Shown piece after piece: positions 1 through 7,394 of a stretch of DNA of 11,004 nucleotides (positions are counted from its first letter, which is position 1; every line of letters begins with the position of its first letter). The notes beneath the pieces are model-generated. The model saw nothing but the letters and a program-made list of their open reading frames with translations. It had not been told where the DNA came from and searched no databases. Source of the DNA: Kiritimatiellales bacterium (GTDB lineage Bacteria; Verrucomicrobiota; Kiritimatiellia; Kiritimatiellales; Pontiellaceae); contig DAOUQA010000065.1 in assembly GCA_030625905.1 (NCBI GenBank), positions 1 through 11,004 of the forward strand. Direction: 5' to 3'. The position numbers and the translations under genes were made by a program.

Positions 1-898
1 GAAAAAGGTTCAATTTCTGGCCATGGCTTCTCTGGCGCTATGGTTGACAGCCGCTCTGCCCGGTTATGCAAAGCCCGAAGCGCATATCGACCTGAAAGCC
101 ATGACGTTCAACATCCGCTACGGCAAAGCCCGCGATGGAGAGAACCATTGGGACAAGCGCAAGGAGCAGGTTTTCGGTATCATCCAGAACCATTCGCCGG
201 ATATCGTGGGCTTGCAGGAGGCGCTCCGCTTCCAGATCGACGAAATCAAAGAAAGCCTGCCCGAATATGCCGAGATCGGCACCGCCCGGCAGGGCGAAAA
301 GGAGGGGGAATACTCCGCAATTCTCTACCGCATCGATCGCTTCGTTGTGGACGAATCGGGAACCTTCTGGCTTTCAGATACCCCCGAGGTTCCCTCGGCC
401 TCCTGGGGAAACAAATATCTCCGCATCTGCACTTGGGGGCATTTTACCGACAAGCAGTCGGGCCTGACCTTCTATTTCTACAACACGCACTGGGATCACC
501 GCTCCCAGCCGTCGCGGGAAAAGAGCGCCCGTCTCATCGCGGACACCATCCAAAAACGAACGCATCCGGATCCAGCCATCCTGACCGGGGATTTCAACGC
601 AGGGGAAAGCAACCCCGCCATCGAACACCTTGAAAAAAGGAAAGACACAAGAAACCCAGACCAGCCCCTTCTCGTGAATACATTCCGCACACTGCATCCC
701 AACGAAAAAACCGTTGGAACCTTCAATGGATTCAAAGGAAAAACCAATGGCGACATGATCGACTACATATTCGCAACCCCGGACATCCTTCCCCTACAAT
801 CCACCATCATAAGGGATGAACAAAACGGGCGCTACCCCTCCGACCACTTCCCGATAGCGGCCAAGCTTCGGATCGGGGGAGTATCCAGAAAACATTAA
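1..898 (+). CDS. Secreted endonuclease/exonuclease/phosphatase family hydrolase (5' end at window edge)
   Basis: Metal-dependent phosphodiesterase of the EEP (DNase I-like) fold; the substrate (nucleic acid, phospholipid or sugar phosphate) cannot be told from sequence. Numbering from the ATG at 23, the family motifs occur in order: MTFNIRYG (Asn30), the metal-binding Glu66 in GLQEA, NTHWDH (155-159), LTGDFNA (Asp190, Asn192) and the terminal SDHFPI (Asp274, His275). The set is complete, so the enzyme should be active. The ATG at 23 is probably not the start. The frame stays open to base 2 and reads KKVQFLA before it, and base 1 is G, as expected if an ATG straddles the window edge. Together these give a normal signal peptide: Lys-Lys, a hydrophobic core and a cleavage site near GYA-KP. 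The protein is therefore probably exported. It converges on the ABC-F gene, leaving a gap of only 44 bp. Fold and export are well supported; the precise activity is unknown. Confidence 0.88.
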   Translation, partial: KKVQFLAMASLALWLTAALPGYAKPEAHIDLKAMTFNIRYGKARDGENHWDKRKEQVFGIIQNHSPDIVGLQEALRFQIDEIKESLPEYAEIGTARQGEKEGEYSAILYRIDRFVVDESGTFWLSDTPEVPSASWGNKYLRICTWGHFTDKQSGLTFYFYNTHWDHRSQPSREKSARLIADTIQKRTHPDPAILTGDFNAGESNPAIEHLEKRKDTRNPDQPLLVNTFRTLHPNEKTVGTFNGFKGKTNGDMIDYIFATPDILPLQSTIIRDEQNGRYPSDHFPIAAKLRIGGVSRKH

Positions 899-942
899 TC
901 CGACAAGTGGCTACGAGATTTTAAAGCCAAAGACGCAGAGAC

Positions 943-2853
943 CTACCCCAACTCTTCGGCAACCTCTTCCCACCGGGTTTCCAAGGTTTGGATCTTGGTC
1001 TGGATCTTGGCGAGGCGGGCATTGATGGTGGCGAAATCAGCATCGCGGCGCGCCATCATTTCCTCGGTGAGGGCGGTCTGCTCTTCAGTCAATTGATCGA
1101 CCTGCTTTTCAATCTTCCGCAGTGCCTTTTCCGCTTCGCGCTGCTGCGCCCGCGCCTTGCGCGCGTCCTTGCCTTTGGAAGCAGGCTGGCTGGCAACGGC
1201 CGGCGAGGCCGCCGACCCTCCAGCCGCAGTTTCAAGTTTCAGGTTTCGAGTTTCAAGTTTCTCGAGGTAATAGTCGTAGCCGCCGGGATAGCGCGACACG
1301 CCGGAGTCATCGATAGCGATGATGTGCTCGGCAATGTTGCGAACAAAGGTGACATCGTGGCTGACGACGCAGAGCGCTCCCTTATACGCCTTGAGCGCAG
1401 TCTCCAGCGCTTCGCGGCCATTGACGTCCAGATTGGTGGTCGGTTCATCGAGCAGCAGAAAGTTAGGCGGGTTGATAAACAGTCGCGCAAAGGCGAGGCG
1501 AATCTTTTCGCCGCCGCTGAGGATCCCGCACTTTTTCTGGATGGTGTCACCACTGAACCCGAAACCGCCGAGCAGCTTCCGCACATCGCCCTCGGAGGCC
1601 GCGGGATTCTGATCCTTGACGATGTGGAATACGCTCTTTTCGGGCGGCATGGTTTCAGCGAAATCCTGCGACTGATAGCCGACGACCACCTTGTGGCCTA
1701 GGACACGCTTCCCGGCACTGGGAGCAAGCGATCCGGCCAACGTGCGCAACAACGTCGTTTTGCCCATGCCGTTGTAGCCCACCAGCGCAACCTTTTCGCC
1801 GCGATTAATGTTCACATCCAATCCCTGGAAAATCCATCGCTTCTGGTCGTAGGTAATGCCGGCCTGCTCAAGCCGGACGATTTCGTGGCCGCAATGCGGC
1901 GGCTCACCGATGCGGATTTTGGAAAGATTGGCCACCATTTCAGGCGCTTCGATGACCTCCATTTTTTCGAGCTGCTTGATCCGGCTCTGCACCTGCGCGG
2001 CCTTGGTGCTCTTGGCGCGGAACCGCCGCACAAAACTTTCGATCTGCTCGCGCTCGCGATCCTGGTTTTTCCTAGCGGCCAACTGATGGCGCAGCCGCTC
2101 CTCCCGCTCTTTGAGATAATAGTCGTAGCCGCCTTGGTAGCGCGTGGCACTGCCCCCGGAAATTTCGAGCGTGATGGTGGCCAGCGAACGCAGCAGGTAG
2201 CGGTCGTGCGAGATCAACAGCATGGTTCCCTCGAAGCCCCGCAGGAATTTCTGCAGCCACTCGACCGCCGGAAGGTCGAGATAGTTCGACGGCTCATCGA
2301 GCATCAGCAGGTCAGGATAGGCAATGAGCGTGCGCGCCAGCTCGGCCCGCATCTGCCACCCGCCACTAAACGAAGAAAACGGCTTGTTGAATTCCTCGAC
2401 GTGAAAGCCAAGGCCGCAGAGCGCCGCTTCGGCGCGAGCACGCATTTCGTAACCGCCAAGATGCTCGAACTCATGCTGCAAGTTGCCGATCTGCTTGAGC
2501 GCGCGTTCCCGCTCCCCGGAGAGCAACCCCTCCATCTGCGCTTCCAGCTCATGGATCCGTGCAGGAATGGTTTTCAGCTCAGGGATCGAATCTTCGGCGT
2601 ATTCCAGCAGGTTCTCTTTGACCGCATGGGGATTGAGCTGCTGATGCAGATAGCCAATTCGAGTGCTTTTAGGCAGAACCACATCACCCTTGTCCGCCTC
2701 AATATCGTTGCTGATCAGCTCAAAGATCGTACTCTTGCCCGCCCCGTTGGGGCCGACCACACCGATCCGCTCCCCGGCATTGATCCGGAACGTTACCGCC
2801 TTCAGCACCTCCTGCGCCCCGAAGTGCTTACTCACCTGTATGAAATCAATCAT
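943..2853 (-). CDS. ABC-F family ATPase with two nucleotide-binding domains (Uup/YdiF/EttA-like)
   Basis: Soluble ATPase of the ABC-F group, whose characterised members act on the ribosome (translation factors, ribosome protection) and are not transporters. The 636-residue protein has two ABC cassettes and no membrane segment. Cassette 1 has Walker A GPNGAGKS (34-41), signature FSGGW (162-166), Walker B LMLDEP (183-188) and switch His216. A charged inter-domain linker spans about 240-300. Cassette 2 has Walker A GYNGMGKT (359-366), signature LSGGEK (445-450), Walker B LLLDEP (466-471) and His499. A Lys/Glu-rich coiled coil (about 560-632) closes the protein, as in Uup/YdiF types. The start at 2853 is preferred over an in-frame ATG at 2916 because TTGGAG lies 5 bases upstream and the protein then begins directly with the ABC fold (MIDFIQVSKHF). 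Residues 532-543 are encoded by a 7-nt tandem repeat lying between cassette 2 and the coiled coil. The subfamily is not certain. Confidence 0.95.
   Translation of the reverse strand: MIDFIQVSKHFGAQEVLKAVTFRINAGERIGVVGPNGAGKSTIFELISNDIEADKGDVVLPKSTRIGYLHQQLNPHAVKENLLEYAEDSIPELKTIPARIHELEAQMEGLLSGERERALKQIGNLQHEFEHLGGYEMRARAEAALCGLGFHVEEFNKPFSSFSGGWQMRAELARTLIAYPDLLMLDEPSNYLDLPAVEWLQKFLRGFEGTMLLISHDRYLLRSLATITLEISGGSATRYQGGYDYYLKEREERLRHQLAARKNQDREREQIESFVRRFRAKSTKAAQVQSRIKQLEKMEVIEAPEMVANLSKIRIGEPPHCGHEIVRLEQAGITYDQKRWIFQGLDVNINRGEKVALVGYNGMGKTTLLRTLAGSLAPSAGKRVLGHKVVVGYQSQDFAETMPPEKSVFHIVKDQNPAASEGDVRKLLGGFGFSGDTIQKKCGILSGGEKIRLAFARLFINPPNFLLLDEPTTNLDVNGREALETALKAYKGALCVVSHDVTFVRNIAEHIIAIDDSGVSRYPGGYDYYLEKLETRNLKLETAAGGSAASPAVASQPASKGKDARKARAQQREAEKALRKIEKQVDQLTEEQTALTEEMMARRDADFATINARLAKIQTKIQTLETRWEEVAEELG
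1229..1263. repeat. 7-nt tandem repeat (five GTTTCNN units) inside the ABC-F gene
   Basis: Five consecutive heptamers follow GTTTC plus two variable bases (AA, AG, GA, AA, TC on the plus strand). On the coding strand they read as KLETRNLKLET, a segment rich in Leu, Lys, Glu and Arg. Because 7 nt is not a multiple of three, the protein period is seven residues per three units, which gives a heptad pattern able to extend a helix. The repeat lies between cassette 2 and the C-terminal coiled coil, where the family tolerates length variation. Confidence 0.8.
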
Positions 2854-2858
2854 GCGTT

Positions 2859-2862
2859 CTCC
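2859..2862 (-). promoter_or_regulatory. Ribosome binding site of the ABC-F gene
   Basis: On the minus strand, TTGGAG sits five bases before the ATG at 2853. This decides the start against the upstream in-frame ATG at 2916, which has no such site and would add 21 residues of Phe/Gly-rich sequence foreign to the family. Confidence 0.7.
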
Positions 2863-2961
2863 AAAGAATCGGGAGAAGCTACCGAAACCGCCGAGGAATT
2901 GGAAGAATAGGTTCATAGTTCCGACTTCAGGCGGTTTTCCGAACCTTCCGTAACGGCGGCA

Positions 2962-3120
2962 TCACGGATGCTGCCCTACATGTAGCGGCGATCCATGATC
3001 GCGGAATATGCGGCGAATATCGTCCGGGCGGGCGGCATAGTCCACGCCATAATAGTTTATGTTCGCAATCGGGAAAGAACTCTGGGCGCGTTTTCCGTCA
3101 CACCATAAAATATCTTTGAC
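2962..3120 (-). pseudogene. Possible gene remnant, 52 codons, unrecognised family
   Basis: An open stretch between a TAG (3121-3123) and a TGA (2962-2964) with no good start codon. The reading is protein-like: LWCDGKRAQ, then FPIANINYYGVDYAARPDD, then IRRIFRDHGSPL, with GC-rich third positions like the flanking genes and unlike the island. It could be the 3' tail of a host gene whose front was lost when the neighbouring AT-rich island arrived, or simply chance in GC-rich DNA. I do not recognise the family and propose no function. Confidence 0.3.
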
Positions 3121-3363
3121 CTAAAAGCACGCTCGCACCTGAGCAGTTAGAGGCGGTTTGTGGTACCAGGGCGAAAAAACTGCCGGAAAATAGATTAGCA
3201 TTTCTTGCACTTGAAAAACTTATGGCATGTCGGGATTCGAATTTTCGGGCCCAGCATTAAAATACATTCCGTTGGAGCGACCTGTTCCTTCGAGATAAAG
3301 CGAAAAACAAAAATACAAAATCCATTTCTGAATCAATCCAGTAAATTCAGATTGTTGATTTTT

Positions 3364-5766
3364 TCAATTAATCTTTATTTTGTGCTTACCGCCATCCAAA
3401 CTAATTTCTTTTCCATTCCAAACAAATTTTCCAGACAAGCCTTTTGGCAGAACAACTATTCCTTCAATTCCATCATCCTTTATCTTTTTCAACTCAACAA
3501 TAATATCGCCTGCAACATGTGGCATGTTAGCTTTTATATATTTTAAATCGCCTAAATGTGGTTCAATAATTACCGTTTTAAAGCCCGGAGACATTGGATT
3601 AATTCCACAGATAATTGATAAAAAATGATAGTTCGGGCTTGCACTCCAGGCATGGCAATCAGACCGTGTTGGCTCCGGAGTTTCCGCAAAAGTAGTAAGA
3701 CCTATTTTTATCATCTCCGTCCATGGTTCTAAATTGCTAATATAATCGTTAGCCAAACCGGCCTCTTTCATGGCCTGTATTAAATAAAATTTATAATATA
3801 GTGTTGTTTGAATTAAGCTTTTATCACTTTCAATCTTATTGAATAATTCCTTATCAGACTGAACATCAAACATATTAACAAGTATTGCAAGAACATTGGC
3901 ATGTTGGCTGAAAGATTTTTTCTCAGGCGTATCGGCAAGTAGCCCTTTCCCGTTATCCCAGCATTTTACGTGCGTATTGTTTATTAAAGATAGAGAAAGT
4001 TTCCTGTATTCTTCTGCCTGGTGTTTATTTCCAAATGCCTCAAAAAGCTCGGTTGCCATTTGCAAGGCGTGTGCATATTGTAAAGTAATTATCGAGGAAT
4101 TTCCATCCATGGCCCCCGACGGAGTTCCTCCTATAGGTTTTTGACTGTTCCACTGGCCAAACGACCAATCAACAAAATTCCACCAGTCCATTGGTCCCAA
4201 CATCCCCGTTTCATCAATTTGTTGCTGATACCAATTCAAAACATTCCGAATACCATTTAAATATTTTTCCACAAAAACTTTATCATCCCGGTGCATCCAG
4301 AAATCGTGCACCATTTCAATCCAGCTCAACGAGAAGGTTGGAATAACTTGTGGTTGAGAACAAGGAAAACGACTTTGGGTAAGTCCCATTGGTAATAACG
4401 AATTGTAAAACTGGTCAATTGCATTTCGCATTAATCTGTCGTCATTAGCAACATAAAGCGAGATTAATGCTTGTATTCGGGTATCTCCAACATATTGCAA
4501 CTGCTCGTAATAAGGACAATCGTAATAAGTTTCGCCAGCACATAATCGCGCTGTTCGCCAGCCAACATCCCAGATAGATTGTAATGCGGAATCGTTACTT
4601 GTAAACGATGCTTTTTCTTCAAATGGATAGGCCGTAAAATAGGCGTATAAATCGTTTATTATTAAGGGTTCATTTTTTGTTTCCACCGTTAATTCCAGGT
4701 AACGAAATGTTCTAAACCACAGAGGTTGAAAATGCCTCTCGCTGCCTCCATCTGGTCTAAATTTATCTGAATAGTAGCTCAGCATTTTTTTATTATCAAT
4801 TTGATGGCGGTTCCCTTTAATCCCTTTTTCATCAACCATTGCTTCGGCATAACGAATTTCTATTATTGAACCATTGCCTCCACTAACTACTATTTCGGGA
4901 TAGGCTGTTGTAAGAATAGTTTGGTCGAACAAAATTTTTACTTTGCTATTTACAGGGACATTTATGGGTGACTCCCCGTTCAAAAACCCGCTCTCAACAA
5001 TAATGTTTTTAGTTCGTTTTACCTCCTTAATACGTTGAAACTTATATTCCATAAACGGAATATTTCGCGGAACAAGACCCCAATCCCAAAAAGTAGATTT
5101 TCCGCGGGGTATTCCATTTCCCAAAAGAACAGGCTGTTTCCATGCATTGTCATTAAAGTTTATCTGTTCCCATCCATACGGATATTTGTTTCCATCCACA
5201 TCTACTCCAAGACCTACAACCGTGTGAGAAGATTGTAAAATAGGAGAAGTATACGATTCGTTTTTATAAACTTTCCATGTCTTATCTGTATTAATTATCG
5301 ATTCGGCACTATCATTCCCCTGAACAATAAAAGCAGTTTTATTTGAAATTTGCGCCAGCGGTTTATCGTCTCCAAAGTTCCATACTACCGAGGATAAAAC
5401 GTTGTCTCCTGCTTTTAAATATTTTGAGATCTCTATTGTTTCAAAACGCCAATTAGCCAAATCGCCGCGAGCAGGTCCTTTACAAACTTCAGTGCCATTT
5501 ACAAAAAATCTATACCGGTTATCTCCCGAAATATGGACAATAAATTTAGATGGTTTCTCTGATAAATTAAGTGTTTTTCTGAAATGAAATACCCCGTAAT
5601 CCAACAATGAGACATCCGGATATGAAATCCACTGGGCTTCCCATTTATTGTTAAGTAATTCAGAATTTATTTTTGGCTGCTCCTGCCCAAGTACATTAAA
5701 AGAAACCAATTGAAAAAGGGCGATGAACGAAAATATCGATTCCGATAGGTATTTGTTGTATTTCAT
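3364..5766 (-). CDS. Secreted alpha-L-rhamnosidase-like glycoside hydrolase (GH78 type)
   Basis: Predicted inverting glycosidase that releases terminal alpha-L-rhamnose, here 800 residues. A signal peptide (about 1-28, ending NVLGQEQ) is followed by a beta-sandwich resembling the GH78 N-terminal module, with RYRFFVNGTEVCKGPARGD (84-102). Further beta domains follow to about 385, then an (alpha/alpha)6 barrel and a C-terminal beta domain. Barrel motifs are YDCPYYEQLQYVGDTR (415-430), at the place of the usual CPxRxExxGWxGD, and LTTFAETPEPTRSDCHAW (690-707). Glu421 and Asp428 are at the acid-side positions; Glu695 is the likely base. The start at 5766 gives a clean signal peptide; an ATG at 5838 would add 24 residues before it. 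There is no Shine-Dalgarno site and composition is strongly AT-rich, both typical of Bacteroidota genes. It lies 181 bp downstream of the esterase gene on the same strand. Fold and family are well supported; sugar specificity is inferred. Confidence 0.88.
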   Translation of the reverse strand: MKYNKYLSESIFSFIALFQLVSFNVLGQEQPKINSELLNNKWEAQWISYPDVSLLDYGVFHFRKTLNLSEKPSKFIVHISGDNRYRFFVNGTEVCKGPARGDLANWRFETIEISKYLKAGDNVLSSVVWNFGDDKPLAQISNKTAFIVQGNDSAESIINTDKTWKVYKNESYTSPILQSSHTVVGLGVDVDGNKYPYGWEQINFNDNAWKQPVLLGNGIPRGKSTFWDWGLVPRNIPFMEYKFQRIKEVKRTKNIIVESGFLNGESPINVPVNSKVKILFDQTILTTAYPEIVVSGGNGSIIEIRYAEAMVDEKGIKGNRHQIDNKKMLSYYSDKFRPDGGSERHFQPLWFRTFRYLELTVETKNEPLIINDLYAYFTAYPFEEKASFTSNDSALQSIWDVGWRTARLCAGETYYDCPYYEQLQYVGDTRIQALISLYVANDDRLMRNAIDQFYNSLLPMGLTQSRFPCSQPQVIPTFSLSWIEMVHDFWMHRDDKVFVEKYLNGIRNVLNWYQQQIDETGMLGPMDWWNFVDWSFGQWNSQKPIGGTPSGAMDGNSSIITLQYAHALQMATELFEAFGNKHQAEEYRKLSLSLINNTHVKCWDNGKGLLADTPEKKSFSQHANVLAILVNMFDVQSDKELFNKIESDKSLIQTTLYYKFYLIQAMKEAGLANDYISNLEPWTEMIKIGLTTFAETPEPTRSDCHAWSASPNYHFLSIICGINPMSPGFKTVIIEPHLGDLKYIKANMPHVAGDIIVELKKIKDDGIEGIVVLPKGLSGKFVWNGKEISLDGGKHKIKIN

Positions 5767-5947
5767 TGTTTCATATCTTATGTCGTGTCTCTTAGAAAAT
5801 ATCAATAACTGCGTTGCGCTCATCTTGAAAACAGTCATTTACGAAAGTAAACTCCTTGATTTCAAGTTTTCGCAAGTCTTGTTCTTGTCATTTTCTAAAA
5901 ACCGCTTGAAAAATATATGGTTTTATTAAAAGCACTGTGTAGAAATA

Positions 5948-6904
5948 TTAATCTAGAAATTTCATCCACTCAAATAATGGCTGCATCCATTCTTTTGCTG
6001 GCAAGTTAAGAACAAAACCATGATCCCCTTTCGGATAAAGGTGCATCTCTGCAGGAATTTTATTTCGGATTAATGCCTGATAAAAACAAATGCTATTTTC
6101 GACAGGCACAATGGTATCATCTCCGGTTTGTGTCATCCACGTTGGCGGTGTATCTTTATTGACTTGCATTTCGTTTGAAAAAAGCAAAACATTCTCTTCC
6201 TCTGCATTCTCTCCAAGTAAATTTACTCTCGACCCTTGATGAGTTATTTCGTTTGTCATACTGATAACCGGATAAACTAAAATCATAAAATCAGGCCTCA
6301 AACTTGTTTTCTCTTTATTTGGGATATATGATTTATTAAAATGAGTACCCGCTGTTGAAGCTAAATGTCCGCCGGCAGAGAATCCCATAATTCCAATTTT
6401 ATTCGCATCAATATTCCAATTATTCGCATTATCGCGGACTACTTTAATTGCCTGCTGAGCATCTTGCAAAGGCCCAATTGCTTTATCAACCATAATTGAA
6501 TCGCTGGGCAAACGGTACTTTAAAATGAATGCTGCGACACCTCTACTCTGAAATTCTTCGGCTATTTTAGTGCCTTCCATTTTATAACTTACAAACTCGT
6601 ATCCACCCCCCGGACAAATAACTACCGCAACTCCGGTTGCTATTTCTTTGTTTGGCAGATAAACCGCTAATGTAGGTTCTGATGTTTTTTGATATCCATA
6701 AAACTGACCCTCAATCTTCATCTCAATTTCTTTCATTTGATACGGTTTACTATTGGGAATAGATTCCTGATAGAGAGGCATTATTTCTTGTGCGTTTAAA
6801 TTTAGTGCAGTAGAAGCAAATAAAAGCAAAATGATTGATAGGAAATCGCTTTTTAGGCGATTGGGGCAGGCTCCCCGAAATCTCGTTTTAAAAAGTGGCT
6901 TCAT
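5948..6904 (-). CDS. Secreted alpha/beta-hydrolase esterase (BD-FAE / acetyl-xylan-esterase-like)
   Basis: Serine esterase of 318 residues that probably removes acetyl or other acyl groups from polysaccharides outside the cytoplasm. The catalytic set is complete: an oxyanion-hole motif CPGGGY (98-102), nucleophile Ser176 in GFSAGGH, Asp263 in TGDDTIVPVENS and His295 in PKGDHGF. The N-terminus is a long, basic n-region followed by the core DFLSIILLLFASTALNLNAQ, with cleavage near NAQ, a common Bacteroidota ending. The start at 6904 is preferred to the ORF's first ATG at 6967 because it opens directly into the signal peptide; no Shine-Dalgarno site is visible for either. The n-region is encoded by an oddly GC-rich palindromic patch (about 6857-6887) in an otherwise AT-rich gene. 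It lies upstream of the rhamnosidase gene on the same strand, suggesting joint action on acylated rhamnose-containing glycans. The exact acyl substrate cannot be read from sequence. Confidence 0.88.
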   Translation of the reverse strand: MKPLFKTRFRGACPNRLKSDFLSIILLLFASTALNLNAQEIMPLYQESIPNSKPYQMKEIEMKIEGQFYGYQKTSEPTLAVYLPNKEIATGVAVVICPGGGYEFVSYKMEGTKIAEEFQSRGVAAFILKYRLPSDSIMVDKAIGPLQDAQQAIKVVRDNANNWNIDANKIGIMGFSAGGHLASTAGTHFNKSYIPNKEKTSLRPDFMILVYPVISMTNEITHQGSRVNLLGENAEEENVLLFSNEMQVNKDTPPTWMTQTGDDTIVPVENSICFYQALIRNKIPAEMHLYPKGDHGFVLNLPAKEWMQPLFEWMKFLD

Positions 6905-7205
6905 GGGAAAAGATGTAGTGGAAAGCGGGATTTTTGTCAAGATTGATGTCCTTCCCATCCGGGGCATCGAGTTGCCTCAAATTAAATGACACCGAATCGT
7001 CCGATAAGCGAAGGTATGTAGCTTCTGTTGTAAGCTTCTTCGGAGGGAACCAATCAGAAGCTGCGAATGCGCTTAATATCAGTAGGAACACGGTGAAATC
7101 GCTTCTAATAAGTGAAAAAGGCGGCGAATAGAAATCCCACAACATCCACGATGCACGGTTACATACAGCCTAAGATGCTGTGGCACAAGCTGTCAGGGAA
7201 AAGAA
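6905..7205. other. Degenerate region between the AT-rich island and the tRNA-Arg gene
   Basis: About 300 bp of mixed composition. It contains two overlapping antisense open frames: a plus-strand one ending at 7131 with a Fis-type helix-turn-helix signature, and a minus-strand one (6888-7145) whose start resembles a signal peptide. Neither has a Shine-Dalgarno site. The decamer AAGCGATTTC (minus strand) occurs both here (near 7083-7092) and in the esterase signal-peptide codons (near 6842-6851). A weak hairpin, ACAGC/GCTGT, lies at 7165-7181 downstream of the tRNA but has no T tract. Confidence 0.5.
6946..7131 (+). pseudogene. Fragment with a Fis-type helix-turn-helix motif
   Basis: The frame opens after a TAG at 6916 and ends at TAG 7129-7131; the ATG at 6946 would give 61 residues. 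The last 35 residues read RRYVASVVSFFGGNQSEAA followed by NALNISRNTVKSLL. This closely fits the DNA-binding helix-turn-helix at the C-terminus of Fis and NtrC-family activators, which typically runs GGNxxxAAxxLGIxRNTL. It may be the surviving end of a regulator truncated by the neighbouring island, or a very small DNA-binding protein. There is no Shine-Dalgarno site and the opposite strand is also open, so a chance match cannot be ruled out. Confidence 0.35.
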
Positions 7206-7282
7206 TGGCGCACCCGACAGGAGTCGAACCTGTAACCTCCTGATTCGTAGTCAGGTGCTCTATCCAATTGAGCTACGGGTGC
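7206..7282 (-). tRNA. tRNA-Arg (anticodon ACG)
   Basis: The minus strand folds as a full cloverleaf. The acceptor stem pairs GCACCCG with CGGGTGC, followed by discriminator G and an encoded CCA (7206-7208). The D arm contains AGCTCAATTGGATAGAGC. The anticodon stem CCTGA/TCAGG carries the loop CTACGAA with anticodon ACG, which after A34-to-inosine editing reads CGU, CGC and CGA. The T arm contains GGTTCGACTCC. The 3' end points toward the AT-rich island, the usual orientation for a genomic island inserted at a tRNA gene, although I could not find a duplicated 3' end marking the far side. Confidence 0.96.
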
Positions 7283-7299
7283 ACTAAAGAAGTCGGGAA

Positions 7300-7326
7300 T
7301 CTATAGAGAAGCCCCTATACGGTCAA
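7300..7326 (-). promoter_or_regulatory. Candidate sigma-70-type promoter of tRNA-Arg
   Basis: On the minus strand TTGACC (7321-7326) is followed after 15 bases by TATAGA (7300-7305), about 17 bases before the mature tRNA 5' end, leaving room for a short leader. The spacer is shorter than the ideal 17, so the call is tentative. Confidence 0.4.
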
Positions 7327-7394
7327 CGGCAAAATAAACAAAAACCGCAAGCCGAGTTATCGTGTATTTTTGTGTTCTCTGCGTTCCTTCGGGG

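Larger units (their letters stand above)
2854..3363. other. Intergenic region and left boundary of the AT-rich island
   Basis: About 510 bp without an intact gene. Up to about 3200 the composition matches the GC-rich flank and includes a 52-codon remnant on the minus strand (2962-3120). After about 3200 the sequence becomes AT-rich and grades into the 3' end of the rhamnosidase gene. The upstream region of the ABC-F gene also lies here. By eye I found no terminator with a T tract and no direct repeat matching the right boundary near the tRNA. Confidence 0.6.

Noticed and set aside
899..942. Possible terminator between the convergent EEP and ABC-F genes (TGGCT/AGCCA at 908-929).
   Set aside because: Only five base pairs with a long loop and no T tract on either strand.
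1885..2910. Long plus-strand open frame of 341 codons opposite the ABC-F gene.
   Set aside because: It mirrors a gene with complete ABC-F motifs on the other strand; its own product shows no domain and the openness follows from GC-rich third positions.
3224..3260. Sequence resembling a tRNA 3' end on the minus strand (GGGATTCGAA with TGG to its left), which would be a candidate attachment site.
   Set aside because: The five bases on either side of ATTCGAA cannot pair as a T stem, no acceptor partner is present and it does not match the tRNA-Arg 3' end.
3205..3546. Plus-strand frame overlapping the rhamnosidase 3' end.
   Set aside because: It begins at a non-ATG codon without a ribosome site, runs antisense into the rhamnosidase gene and shows no recognisable motif.
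5767..5947. Possible Bacteroidota-type promoter (TACTTTCG, near TAnnTTTG) upstream of the rhamnosidase gene.
   Set aside because: The -7 box has one mismatch and no convincing -33 TTTG box lies at the right distance, so it is not better than chance in AT-rich DNA.
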